A DNA stretch of 64,000 nt. Origin: Apostichopus japonicus. Taxonomy: Eukaryota; Echinodermata; Holothuroidea; Aspidochirotida; Stichopodidae. Under the pieces are notes generated by a model. The model did not search any database, had not been told where the DNA came from, and worked only from the letters and a program-made list of their open reading frames with translations. This document shows, piece after piece, positions 23,020-35,599 of this stretch. Made by a program: the position numbers and the translations under genes. Position 1 is the first letter of the stretch; each line of letters begins with the position of its first letter. The stretch covers positions 4,162,214-4,226,213 of the forward strand of contig NC_092567.1 in the NCBI RefSeq assembly GCF_037975245.1, given 5' to 3'.

Positions 23020-23463
23020 CGAATCATCAGAGAGAGGCTGTGGATGCAACGTGTTCGCACCATTCAACCTCATGGGCTCAACATTCAGGAAGGACATGAC
23101 TAACTTTTCTTTTGTCCCCACCTCCTTCTCCCCTTGTCCACCCCCCCCCCCATCACTCCTCTACTCATAGCTCTCTTCCATCCTTTTTTCTCCACACCTT
23201 TCTGTCTTTGTCCTTCTCCAGTTTATTCCCTAACCCCTTCCCTTAATCCTCTCTTTGTCCCTCCTCTGTTTATCTCCTACCTCTCCTCTTCCCCTGTTGG
23301 TTTCTTTCTTTCTTTCTTCTCTCCATCCCTTGTCTACTAATCCCCTTACATCCATCTCTTTGTGTTCATCATGCTCATTAACCTGTCTGTATTCTGTGCG
23401 TGTTTTTGTCCCTTCTGTTACTTGTCATTTAACCTTTGAAGAAGATCCTGCTAGGATCGAAAC
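23020..23463 (+). mobile_element. 3' tail of a Penelope-like element (GIY-YIG C-terminus plus hairpin-GAAAC motif)
   Basis: The frame 23020-23103 reads RERLWMQRVRTIQPHGLN, then IQEGHD and a stop. This matches the typical C-terminus of the GIY-YIG endonuclease of Penelope-like retroelements (pattern RE.FW...L+T..P.GLN). The upstream part of the ORF is missing (stop in frame at 22987). About 340 bp downstream, after pyrimidine-rich sequence, GATCCT-GCT-AGGATC (23444-23458) forms a hairpin followed by GAAAC (23459-23463). That resembles the stem II/GAAA part of the hammerhead ribozymes reported in Penelope-like elements, but the upstream core reads TTGAAGA instead of CUGAUGA, so activity is doubtful. 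Confidence 0.6.
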
Positions 23464-23479
23464 GTCAGGCCAACTTACT

Positions 23480-25870
23480 TTTACACAATATTCATCATTA
23501 TTAGATAATATTATTAATTTGGTGTTTTTGGAAATATTCTCTATTGGCAAACGACATTTGGAATCTTTTGAAGACTTCCTTGCCGACATGGATTTTCTGC
23601 TAATTGAAAGTACTTCAAAGCAGCATTCAGTAGATTTGGGCAAAAACCACACAATAAGACACATTATAACAGAACTACATAGCAGAAAAATAACATTTCC
23701 TATGTGTGTTTAGTTTACTAAATTCACTTTCTACTATAGCATTTACTGCTTTACTTACCAGTTATATATTTCTGCCAGATACTTTCAATACGGCTGGGGT
23801 GATCAACACTTCTTGCATAACCGATGGAATCTGTAAACCGATAGAAAACTTGAAATCTTCATAAAGTAGCGTCAACCTAGATTGGTGAACAACCAAAAGT
23901 AGTCACCCTGGCCTTAGTATTGACGTAACCAACACAAAAGGTATTGAAATAGTTTCTAGTAACTTAGCATTCCGTACCATATCTTGCAGTAGAAAAGCTG
24001 CGTCAGTAAAATACACCCAAGTACACGTAAAGCTCTATTACCACGACTTCCCCGAATATCAACAGGTAAAATCGAGGCGATCGGAAAATATAGTTACACA
24101 GATATGTTAGGAATGTATACAGTTTGAATGTGATGAGAATTTGATAAAAAGGTTCATATCTTGCTTCAACAATTGTAATAATGATAAATGGTAGCAAGCT
24201 GATTTTATTTTTGAAAATGTACTTTGGTGTGAAAATGTAATGATGGTTACCGGGAGAACAGGTTGGGGGATGTTAGACAGGGGTAAAAAGGTAATATGAG
24301 GTTCCATCAATTGAAGGGATACAATTAATTTGTTTTCTTTTTTTGCAGGGCAGACTCATAAAAAATGCGATGGTTAAATCTAGAGGTAGAATGGAGAGTG
24401 GGGGTTGGCGGTGGAAAGATTGAAGTTCGAAGAAGTTTTAACAAACTTGATGTATAGCATCCGCGTTATTTCATTGTGCGTTTTAACATGACAGTTACTA
24501 TGGATACGGTATCGCATTTGCAAGACGCTTCGCCAAGGTCGTTTTTTTTGGAAGATCAGAGTTAAATAATGGAAGACAAGGAATTTGAGATTTGGTAAAG
24601 ATGATAAATATATACAACAGGAATAAGTAATAAAGGCTTCAGTTTCGGTATTTACTTTCCTTAGGAATGTATCAGAATTATATGTATTCTACGAGGAAAT
24701 GGAGGTTTGTGATTCGAATGTGTCTAGCATATAAATATGTATAGATGATATGTATAGAGTAGCCAAAATAGGGAATTACACACCACTGTAAAGATTAACG
24801 AACCATACATTGGCTTCATGCATGACTACACACAGATGCTTGTAGGATTGTGACGGATTGCTATATTGTTAAAACAAAAGCAGCAACGCTGCAGAAGCTT
24901 AATTAACCTATTTGGAAAAAAATTGTTATTCCTTTTGCAAAAGACATACGCGAAATAACGGTGTTATTTCCTTTCCTCCCATCTCCTCACCCCCTTGCCC
25001 TTATGCTCCTTCCTAGCAGCCATTATTTTTGTTTGAATGCTAGAAGGTTGTTTAATTTCGGCTCTCTCAATTAGTACCTAACATAAGTGTGTTAGTTATA
25101 ACTCTAATATACCGCTGGACTCTTACGTTAAATTAGTTTTGTCTCTTGAATACAATATATTCGTCGCCTGAACCACATGTAAATGTTCCCCGCTATATCA
25201 ATATAGTGAACGGCCAATATGGCTATATGGTCACCAACATCGATTAAGGTCGTATCACCGTATTTAAAGCATGTACGCATGCTCACATGTACTTCATATA
25301 TCTGGTACCTTCTCAGAAAGTTAAACTATATTTTATATGCGGATCGTAGTAATGTGCCATTCAACTTTTATTTTTGTCACAGGTAATAGGTATAACCTGC
25401 ACAATGAGCTTCTACTTAATGCGAATTAATCCTCGACTCTAAACATTAATTTTAAATGCACTAGTTGTTGTGAGGTCGGCTACATCGAAATAGAACTTGA
25501 GGACATGTAGTTAGGTATAGTTTTTATAGAAGCTTAAAACTACAAATGCTGTGAAGAGACAAATACACGCACATAATACGGACAGCTTAATACAGAGGTT
25601 ACCACAGTGAACACAAAAGAAAGATTCCACTACCCATAGTCTTTACAGGGGATGTTATTCCCCATAATACGCCACGCTACAATATCATTGGGGTAATGGT
25701 GAGGAACAAATTACAATATGTTGACTTAATATACTTTAGAGTGACATGTGCAAGTATGGATTTTCTAGTTGTAGATAGCTGTCTCATCCGACTGGTGACA
25801 CGTGACCTATTTACTGTAGGAAGTGATGGGTATGTTGACTTACTTGTTTAATTCCTTAATTGATTAGAAT
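23480..25870. other. Noncoding, one possible exon; no recognised gene
   Basis: A strong acceptor-like tract (TTTGTTTTCTTTTTTTGCAG) ends at 24349, followed by an open stretch GRLIKNAMVKSRGRMESGG and a stop; no domain is recognised. A 65-residue stretch near 23510-23713 is also open without a recognisable domain. The remainder is AT-rich with nothing identifiable. Confidence 0.35.
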
Positions 25871-25878
25871 ATATTTAT

Positions 25879-26622
25879 TGTTAAACAAAAAAGAAAGCAC
25901 ACCATATAGGAGAGTTCAAAATCAACAGCAAATGCAAGTCACATACACACATGTACCTAAAATGGAACAAATCGGATACAAATTGACACTAAATGGGGTC
26001 TAAATATAGTATAGCTTGTCTGTTTTGTGTGTGTAGGGGGAGTGGTGGATTCCCTCTATGTCACCAGGTCTTGCCCTGTGCACCTCACTTAATTCCTCCA
26101 TTTATTAGTACTATCTATTAACCTTATTTACTTACCTAATGATGGTTAAATTGGATGTCCTTTGTTCTGGTGTAAATTACATTGACTCAACGACCTTTAG
26201 TTTCAATAATATGAGAGTTCTTTATTGTTATATTCAATCCTTGAATTCTTGGTGTCGAATGGTCCTGGAATGGGAGGTGATTTCCAACTGTTTGTTTCTG
26301 GAAGAGGTGATGAACACAATGCCATAGCAATATATCAAGCCTTTTTAATCTAAGGACAATGTGACTGTATCGGAATTCCTTTACAAAAACCCAGTCAATA
26401 TATCCAAATTGTGCAGACATCAATCCGATGTACAAATCTATTTGGAGAAACACATTTACTACTTCGTGTATCGCCGTGTTAAACCTGTCGTACAGCTGAT
26501 GTGCCATACGTTGTGATTTGAGTAATTGTATCACACTTACATACTGTTTACTTTTATTTCAAAAAACCTTTAAAATATGGGTCCTTTCTTCAGTAAACAA
26601 ATATATTCATAACGGTATCCGA
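25879..26622 (+). repeat. ~0.75-kb direct repeat, copy 1
   Basis: This segment recurs at 29531-30308 in the same orientation with substitutions and small indels. Landmarks are CAAATGCAAGTCACATACAC, GGTCCTGGAATGGGAGGTGA and TGTTAAACCTGTCGTACAGC. The minus-strand open frame at 26187-26534 is not kept in copy 2, which has a 9-base insertion and a stop, so I treat the unit as a noncoding interspersed or duplicated repeat. Confidence 0.8.
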
Positions 26623-26774
26623 GTCATTATTATACTATAATACGCATAACAGCCTGTCTGCTGTGTCTGTTTCATAATTCAGTTATTTATCACAAGTCAT
26701 ATGCGTATGGAACGCGGAAAGAGTTGGTCGATAGGTACGACTTTTGTAAATTACTAACTTATATGGCCCTACTA

Positions 26775-27305
26775 TAAGGTGACCATATTTTCCTGACTGG
26801 AACCAGGGACATTTATTGCGTGACTGATATGGGGAGGGGTCTAAGGGGAGGGGGTGTCTTAGATGTAAAATGGGGATACTTAGAAGCACTGGTTTAATCA
26901 AGTTTATTTTCAAAAATGTAGCTTTTTCTTAGATGAAATTCACTTACTTTACGTGATTCTTTGAGAGCTTGTGAGTGGTTATGCTCACAATATAATTGTG
27001 GTTGTGTCGCCGTAGTTGCCAATTATACGGTCGAAAGAGTGCTAGGCTAGATCGAGCTAGCATATTTTAACAGTGTTTCCACTTTACACTGGCCCACCTG
27101 AAATACTGGTTGTAAGTTCCGTTCTGCGACTGCACACTTGACTAATTTTTTTTTTATACAATTATTTTACTAATAATGTGGAATATTTTCGAAATTCCTG
27201 AACATTTTGACGAATCGGAGACATTTTCGGGGACACTTGTCAATCGGGGACAGCACACTGTAATCGGGGACTGTCCCCGAAAATCGGGGAGGTCTGGTCA
27301 CCTTA
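26775..27305. mobile_element. hAT-type MITE (531 bp)
   Basis: Ends TAAGGTGACCA and TGGTCACCTTA are flanked by a perfect 8-bp target duplication, CCCTACTA, at 26767-26774 and 27306-27313. Subterminal sequence near the right end is a hairpin of CGGGGACTGTCCCCG type. GGTGACCA ends with 8-bp duplications are common for hAT elements. No coding capacity. Confidence 0.9.
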
Positions 27306-27319
27306 CCCTACTAAAGGTT

Positions 27320-29140
27320 ACGTAAGCCGCTTTCAATTATAACAGAAAACAAAGACAATTTAAGGTGCATAATGTTGTGACGTGATAGGTTATTGCACAA
27401 CCAGTACTTTTCTTTTTTATGACTAAACTCAAACATTTATATCTCAGCAACAGAAAAGATGTTTCTCGAATTCCCCGCCCCCACCCCATTTAGCCTTCTT
27501 CAGCGGGGTGGGATACTACTGTAATCAGTATTTTGCTTGCAAGTTGTTATAACTTTTTAAAGCACCTTTTTGCGTTTTGTCGCCGTTTTCCCACCCTATT
27601 GACATGTCCATCGAGTGGTTTTACATAAATTCATCACAAAACAGCAAACTACGATATTAGCCAAGTTTTCCCCTGCCAAGAGCATCAATTGGCGAGTAAT
27701 TAAGGACTTCTGCAGATAATGAGTAGAGTGTCTTCTGACAAATTCCTCATTTAAAATTATTCGTATACAGTTCCCCAAATCCACTAGTTTGAATTCAACC
27801 AATCAGTGAATAGCTGACAAGTTTAAAAATGAGCCATTGCTTAAAATAGATTCATTCAGTAATTCGAAAAAGTTGAGTCGTTATCACAGCCATACAGAAT
27901 ATGTACAAATAGAGCACAGTGTTGTAGTACATTCTGATGATCTGGGTTGCTTACGACGCCGGCAAAGTAAACAGTCGTTATTTACCTCATTATTCAATGA
28001 CGTTCGCAGAATTTAATTATTCATGTTATGGCGGGGTTGATTTCGATCCTAACGGAAAATATCTTCGAGAAAGACAACGTTCACATTTGTAAATTATACT
28101 ACATTATACCACCATTTGAAGTTAGATTTGATCAGATAAGCTAGGTATGTATGCCGTTATGGCATCGTGGGGTCAATGCGGTTGAGAACATTATAGAAAA
28201 GGACGCTAAAAGCTGCTTTAAAACTTAGAAAAGTAGACCTCGATCATTCACTTGATAGCAAACACAAAATGATCATTTTCTTAGCGTTTGGTTTGACTGT
28301 GTAAAGATTATAAAAATAAATATAATTTGCGTGACAGTCATTCAACTTAAATTTCTAATACGAGATGGCAATCATGGCTTTTAAAAAAAAATACCTTTAC
28401 TAAACCGTTTACTGGCAATTATGTAAAAACAAACTTCGTTAATTTAGTCTCTCCCCAACTACTTACTTGCTTAGAATTCTAGTTCCATAAAAATACACGT
28501 GGGAACGACGAATGCAATGGCTTTGGCCGTGGTGGGGATCCATTGACCATTGCAGTACTGTCGGATATTTCGAGTTTCTTTCGTTTCTTATCCTACCCAC
28601 ACCATGAATTTACGTTCCTGAAACAAAAATAATCTTCGTAAAATTCGATTAATGACTAGTCTATGACAAGAGTGATAGCACATCAGTGTGGATTAACGTA
28701 GTTCAGTGTAGCGAACTTGTCCAGTAATTGAGAAGACCTAGCTATGTAGGTCTGGATTTAAAGCTTGCAGAAACTAATCTTACAATAACTTTATTCACAT
28801 GAAAGACATTTTGCTTCCAGCATATTGCAGTGTACAATATCTTACATAGCGAAGACAGGGTACTTTTACAAACTTAGTAGTCGGGTAAGTTTCGTATGCA
28901 GAAAATACTTTATAAACTTGAACAATTGAAACCACTGATGCGAATTTGTTGCCACAAAGAGACAATACTTGTAATATAGAAGTATAGACACAGTGACGTC
29001 AGACGGAATAATTGTATCATGGCAACCGTTACGGAGTTTAAGCACTTTATAATTGTTCTTGCTGTTTTAATATACGCTTCGATGCAAAGTAGATTTTCTT
29101 GAACAAGCCATAATCCATGACATGTTTTTTTTATATATAT
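27320..29140. other. Noncoding, no recognisable gene
   Basis: AT-rich DNA without paired element ends or tandem repeats. No exon is supported. Confidence 0.45.
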
Positions 29141-29149
29141 TTTGATGGG

Positions 29150-29260
29150 AGGGGACTGGGGTACAAGTCTTTTGCCTGGCTATCAGGTCTTGCACTATCC
29201 GTACCTTTCTTAATTCCTTCATTGATTAGTACAATATAATAACTTTATAAAATTCCAAGG
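29150..29260 (+). repeat. Partial third copy of the 0.75-kb repeat
   Basis: GGCTATCAGGTCTTGCACTA followed by TTAATTCCTTCATTGATTAG parallels TCACCAGGTCCTGCACTATA and TTAATTCCTCCATTTATAAG in the copy at 29531-30308. Only this short core is recognisable. Confidence 0.5.
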
Positions 29261-29530
29261 TACTTGTACAAGTATAGGGTTTGTTGTTCAGGGTGTGTTA
29301 GTTGTTGATATGTGCCTTACCAAACAAAATGCACGTTACCTATTTAATATACGGCGGATGAGTCGGGTGTGGGAGGGGTGGGGGGGGGGAACGTTTACTC
29401 TCGAAGGGACCTGTGAAACTTTTTCCCCCTAAGTTCCTAGACACAATCGCCTAAATAAAATCTCTCTAATCCGCAACGGGAATGCAAAACGGTCTACGTG
29501 TAGAGCAATAAATGCTCAAATTAGTGCATG

Positions 29531-30308
29531 TAGTTAACAAAAAACAAAGAAGAAAGTGAACCACATAGGTGAGTTCAAAATCAACAACAAAGGGAAATCA
29601 CACATACACAAACTCACTCCAAAATGGAATAACTTGAATACAAATCGACACCAGATACAGTCTAGCGTGTACGTATGTGTGTAGGGGGAAGTGGGAGTCG
29701 TGGATTCCCCCTTTGTCACCAGGTCCTGCACTATACCTACCTCCCTTAATTCCTCCATTTATAAGTACAATCTATTAACCTTACTTACTTACGTAATCAG
29801 GGTTTAATTGGATGTCCTTTGTTCTGGAGTAAATATCGTTGACTCAATCACTTTTAGTTTCAGTAATAAACATTAAACATTGTTATATTCAATCCTTGAT
29901 AATTGGTTCCAGTATCGAATGGTCCTGGAATGGGTGGTGATGTCCAACTGTTTGGTTTAGGAAGTGTTGATGAACATACAATGCCATAGCCATAGATCAA
30001 GCCTTTCTAAATCTAAGGTCAATGTGACAGTATCGCAATTCCATTACAAACCCAGTAAGTACATCCAAAGTGTGCAGACATCAATCCGATCTACAAAGCT
30101 ATTTGGAGGAACATCCACTGCTTCGTGTATTACCGTGATCGCCGTGTTAAACCTGTCGTACAACTGATGTGCCGTACGTTCTGTTTTGAGTAATTGTATC
30201 ACATTTTCTACTGTTTACCTTTATTTGAAAGCTTTACTACAATATGGGTCATTCTGCAGGTAACGCAGTAACATAACAAATCTATTCATATGTATCCAAC
30301 CGAGGCAG
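29531..30308 (+). repeat. ~0.75-kb direct repeat, copy 2
   Basis: Second full copy of the unit at 25879-26622, 3.65 kb away in direct orientation. Shared landmarks include GGTCCTGGAATGGGTGGTGA and GTGCAGACATCAATCCGATC. A short fourth fragment (CCTTCTAAATCTAAAATAAA) lies at about 31101-31180. No terminal inverted repeats were identified at the copy boundaries. Confidence 0.8.
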
Positions 30309-30319
30309 AGGTCATACTT

Positions 30320-32340
30320 TATACAATAGCAGGGAAACACCAGTTACTAAATGTATTCACTGATGGCGTGAAAGCCTTTGTAACGGCTTTTACGAATGCG
30401 CCTGTTTTAAGTAACGTGCATTGGTTATGACACGCACTTTGAATATGGGAACGGTTCAAATGAAATTCTCGCTGAATCAAACTTACTATAAAGTTTTCTA
30501 TTTAGAAGATATTCACATGTCAACCTACTGTGAAGTCATTGCCTAGCTAAGTTCTAACTTGGATCAAGTTCTAGGTTCTTTATTTGTACCCCGAAAATAA
30601 TCTTACCGCATGTCGACGAGGCACACGACAATTATTCAACATTCGGGGTGTACATTAACCTCGATCGTATATGTCAATGCGGAATCGCGCATAACAACGT
30701 ATGCTAACCATTGTGACCCCTTGTCCCCTTTGACACTCAACTCTAGTGGTTCGCCTTGAATGTATATGATTCCACAATAACTGAAGTCATGATCTTATAG
30801 CTATATCGCGTTCCTTGTGAAGCTATACCCGAACAATTGAATCTAGCTAAATGGTACATTTCTTGATGTTTACTGCAATTTTCAATTAAAGCATTTTCAT
30901 TTTGAGTACTTTAAACAATCGAACTACAGCTAGAACTCACGCAGCTAGTTAAGACTGTACACAAATGGACACAGACACGAACAGCAGACGACAGGACTCG
31001 TTGTTCCTTAGCAACACAAATCTCCTTGCCGTCTATGCACCCAAACAAGCGCGTATGTTATGATAGGAGTGACCGTCGTAAGAAATTCGATAGCAATAGC
31101 CTTCTAAATCTAAAATAAAATGTGGCAGTATCGAAATTCAATTAGAAAACCAGTAAATATCTCTAAATTTACTACATATTAATATCTATGTAAAGATACA
31201 AATCTAATGTAAAGTGATGTTCTAAATGAATCCACGGATAAGTTATTATAAGTTATACATTATAAGTTATCCATGATAAGTTATTATCATAACATATATG
31301 GTTTCATAAATCGATTTGCTTTTCGCTATTGTCTAAAATTCACAGTCAGTTTTTCGTTATTTATCGATTTCAACTTTCTTTCCTAACTTCAACTTTCAAC
31401 TTTTCTACCACAATTTTAGTGTCAAATTTCGACCATTTTGGTTAAAAAATTTCAACTCTCCCAATTTCTACATTCTGCAAATATTTTTGTTTACGCTTGT
31501 CATATATCAAGTCGAAAGGATAGCAATAAATCGAAAATTTGACATCTTATTTTCAAATTTTACTGTGTTGTCTGAAAACGTTGGGCATTTTATTTTTAAT
31601 TTGTCACTCTTTGCATTTTCCAAATGTGGGCAAAGGGGCTGAAGATTTGACAGTCAAGTTGAACTTCATTAGATAATTGTATATTATAACGTGTGTGAAG
31701 GCAGCTTTCTTTAAATTGATCCTATCCCCACCCCTCACCCCCCCCCCCCCCCACCCAACTCCTACTTGTGACTTCTAAAAAATGTAAATTGATTGATCAC
31801 CGAAGATTGAATTTGAAGAATTTGAATACATAATTTCAATGAGAAGAAAAATTTAGTCAGTCCCACTGTTAGCGGTTTTTAATTCAGTTTTGCTTGTTTC
31901 TTCTCCAAACTGATCGATATTTCAAATGTTTTAGCATTTTTTGTTTGTTCCGCGGTAACGATATCAAGATTTCTCCTAGATTCGCTGAAAATTTGACAGA
32001 ACAAAAGTTTGAAATTTAGCATAATTATTCCGTATTAATATTCAATCAGCAGCTGCACGAAGTTCCTGTTTTTTCCATGATTTGAGTGATTTCAGACGGC
32101 TGCTATTCAACTGTTTACACCAGTATAATTTATTTTATAAGTCATATTTTTAATAATGGTTAATAGGCTGCAAGTTATGTTTATTGAAGAAAAATCATGG
32201 GCCAGTCCAAGTCAATTAATGATGAGTTGTACTCTGTTTATTGATGTGAAAGTAGTCTATAGGCTTATAAGAAGTTAATTGTTCTGGTTGTTAAAGATTT
32301 GACCAAATACAATGATATCAAACAAAACTGAACAGAATAG
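30320..32340. other. Noncoding, small repeat fragments only
   Basis: A short fragment of the 0.75-kb repeat lies near 31101-31180. ATAAGTTAT is repeated several times at about 31239-31285. A C-rich run lies near 31739. No gene is supported. Confidence 0.45.
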
Positions 32341-32344
32341 TAAC

Positions 32345-33115
32345 AGTGTTGAAGCAAGGTACATTTATCCGAGTACCAGGTACTTTTAAGTACTTGAGGT
32401 TCCCGAGAACCCGGGTATCCTAGCCCGATGACTGGCTTTTTAGGATCCGAGCACCGAGTACCAGTTTTCGAGTACAGTATTCTATATACAGTATTCAGTA
32501 CCGAGTACGAATTAAACTATTTCATACGAGTACTTTTGATTTCTTAAATATACAACAACCTAATATTTGTAACTGTTCCCGGTGGTAATTATAAGTAAAT
32601 GATATATACCAGTCGAGTATATGAAGACATTGCTCGTGTTTTGTTATTGTTTGACAAATTTTCAAATATTAAATGTCTTAAAATGATGGGTTAATAGGGG
32701 TGCAAGTGCCATATGAATACTACAAACATGCTATAAATTGGTATATGTTAGAAACATATATACATCACTTATGATTTCTTTGTTCATGCTATATGTACTG
32801 TTCTTGGTAATATAAACGGCTATTCTGCTGCAGTATAGAGACACATGAGTACGGTGACATTACAGAGTCATAAAAATCATCGATAACTTATAATAACTAC
32901 CTACTGTAACGTCAGTATCACGAAACTGTTTGTTTTACATAACTCGTCACGAAAGAGTGCCAAGCACTTTGAATCGAGTACTTAAGCATCAGAGTGCGGG
33001 TGCGAAAAGATGAGTACCAAGTACTGTTCACCTAGCTAGTGCGAGTACCGATCATTTGGAAACAGATGTTTGAATGCCACTCGAGTGCCGGGTATTTTTC
33101 GAGTACTACAACACT
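32345..33115. mobile_element. Possible MITE rich in GAGTAC motifs
   Basis: CAGTGTTG at the left (about 32346) and CAACACTA at the right (about 33108-33115) are near-inverted. GAGTAC/GTACTC hexamers cluster at 32370-32530 and 32975-33105, on both sides of a plain AT-rich centre. That arrangement resembles a MITE with long imperfect subterminal inverted repeats, but I found no clean target duplication, so the call is tentative. Confidence 0.4.
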
Positions 33116-33119
33116 AGAA

Positions 33120-34990
33120 AATAGCTTCTTGACAATACTTAACCAGTTTATTTTTTTTTATTTTAGTTTACTAATGCTTGGCACAAATTTCAATTACAGA
33201 CACAAACAAAAGGACCTTGGAAACACCAAATCTCACCCGAAATTGAAAAACACAGATACCGATACGGTAAAACTTCTTTAAGTCGTACTTACTAATGAGC
33301 AACTGATTAATGTAATATTAAAGTAAAATATCTTGTTTTAAATTGGATTTATTAGACAAACCAAGACAAAACTGATCAGCAATTGATTGAACATATTTTA
33401 TTTTCTTGTTAGGATCATCTTATTCGCAAACCGCTACGTTGAATTAAACAGTTAGTAATAATGAATGATATTTTAACGCTTCTTTGATATATTATTATCA
33501 ATGAAAAAACAGACCGTGAGTGGTTTGAGTAGATCACTAAGCTACTTCCAAATAATTATGATGAAAGTCCGACTAAATTGAAGGGAAGAAGCTGTCGAAA
33601 ACTTTTGTTTTCGAGGGCGCTAGACCTTTTAATGCGGAATGGTCACGCTATTAATTCTGAAATGTCAGAGTTTGCTCCACGATCACATTATGAAAAATGC
33701 AATTCAATTAAAATTTCGTTACAACTGACACAATCTTCTAGATTTATCATAAGTTAATGGCAGTTTGCGAGAACTTTGACAGATTCTATTCGAATTTGAA
33801 ATTTCGTCGACCTTCTCAAATATCCAAACACAGAAGACGCATGAACAATGTACGGTTTTACGAGAATAGAGACAGAAATATAGAACTCCGTAATATTGAA
33901 ATGTTTTGTTTTCTACCTTGTTCCGGATCACGATAACTTTTTTTTTCATTATCTTAGCCTCTTACCTGTTTTCAATCTTTCCTAAGTCTTCAACTTCGAA
34001 GTAAAATAAGACCGGACCGGTTAAATTTTGACGGTTAACCGGTTAATTATTATATTGTAAACATGTTAATTCTTGCTCATGCCCATATGTCATTAATGTG
34101 ATCAATATTCGCCTTTAAAACGTTTCTTGTTTTACTTTTTGTATAATACAGGACTGTGTGACATGTTTGAGATCTACTTGATAATCTTGTAAATGAATCC
34201 AACATTTACAGTGTTGTATGTACAGTATGTTATTTATTAAACAACCCTTCAACGAAGATTGCAAACGGTCGTGTATTTTTACGTCATGCTGACATCTTCT
34301 GATGAAAATGGTTAAATGAAGATGTCACGCTGATAACTGACTATAACTGTTAGTCGGGGATAATTCCTCATTCAATGTACAGAGGATATATCACGTGACC
34401 GACTTCAAATTACAACCTTAAGGAACGGGTTAAAATCGTATACATTTGTTATCTGAAGCGCCTAAGTCGTTACACTACATTTGTTTTTTTTATTGATGTA
34501 TTGTCATGCTCTGCGCCTTAACACTTTTATACGTCATTTGATGATCACTTACTGCTTTACAATACTTTACCGTTTTTACCTCTAAACCAGATTCCGTCTG
34601 CTCAGTTTGGTCAAAAAAGAAGAAGTGTATGTAGCGTAATATGAGACCGCATTGAGGAATCTCATTAAGACCTCCTACTCTTCTAATTTAACATAACAGA
34701 TGTAAAGAGCTGATATCTTCAACATGGTCCCGTGATGGTGAATAAAATTCAATTCGAACAAAACAATTCGAGACTTTCATAAGCCTCTTCTTTGACGTAT
34801 CGTACGTGATAGTGTACTATGATACACGATGTGTGTGTGTGTGTGTGTGTTTATTTATGTATTCAAAAACCGACAATGATGACAGTTTACCTCACCTTCA
34901 CACAAATGTTCCCACCAAGATCTACTTCCAATCTACACAACACCCTTTCCACCGAACTGTCATGAAAATAGTATGCTCCTGGTTATAAAC
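33120..34990. other. Noncoding with a (GT)10 microsatellite
   Basis: A (GT)10 run occupies 34831-34850. Short open frames around it are chance. No gene or paired element end was seen. Confidence 0.5.
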
Positions 34991-35000
34991 CACGTCCAAT

Positions 35001-35014
35001 GTTACCATAGTAAC
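35001..35014. promoter_or_regulatory. Perfect X-box-like palindrome GTTACCATAGTAAC
   Basis: The sequence fits the RFX-factor X-box (GTTRCCATRGYAAC) in full dyad form. RFX sites drive ciliary genes in animals. It lies about 590 bp upstream of a candidate first coding exon at 35600. A weaker X-box-like site (ATCACCATAGAAAC) and an inverted CCAAT box (GATTGG, 35544-35549) lie nearer that exon. Binding is inferred. Confidence 0.35.
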
Positions 35015-35599
35015 AGCAGCAGTTGATTTCAGAAGTCGATATTTTAATATAATGACCTTCATCGAAATTCGATCCGGACGGGATCATGGACTTACAATCG
35101 TGATGTAACAAACGAAACCATTTCAACGAGGAACTCAAATAGATACATTCATACCCTAATACATCTCTTATATATCATTTCTCATACAAGAATAAATATG
35201 TTTGCAATAGATGTATGTTTCCTTAATATCGTATCCTCTTCTTTTCAAGTGAATGCATGAATTTCTTAAAATAGTGTGTCATTTTACCATGTATGCTCAA
35301 ATACAAACATCATTCATTTACGATAATCTATTTTTGGAAGGGATTGCGAAAGGGGGGAGGGGGTTATACAAAAGAGGCACTTTCAAATGACATATTTCAA
35401 AATTTAACAACAAACGACATTACAAACATGGAAAGGTTCAGGCTTTTTCTTAACCAGTTTCCACAAACTGGATTGGAACGTACCAAGGTCGAGTTTTTTT
35501 TTGTCCCAAACAGGTTTGCAATTGTGTGTAAATAGTCGCTCATGATTGGTCGGAAGTTTTGTCATCACCATAGAAACCTGGTACTTCGCGGTACGCAAA

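Noticed and set aside
26187-26534. A 115-codon minus-strand open frame
   Set aside because: The homologous copy at 29.9-30.2 kb has an insertion and a stop in this frame, so it is not a conserved protein.
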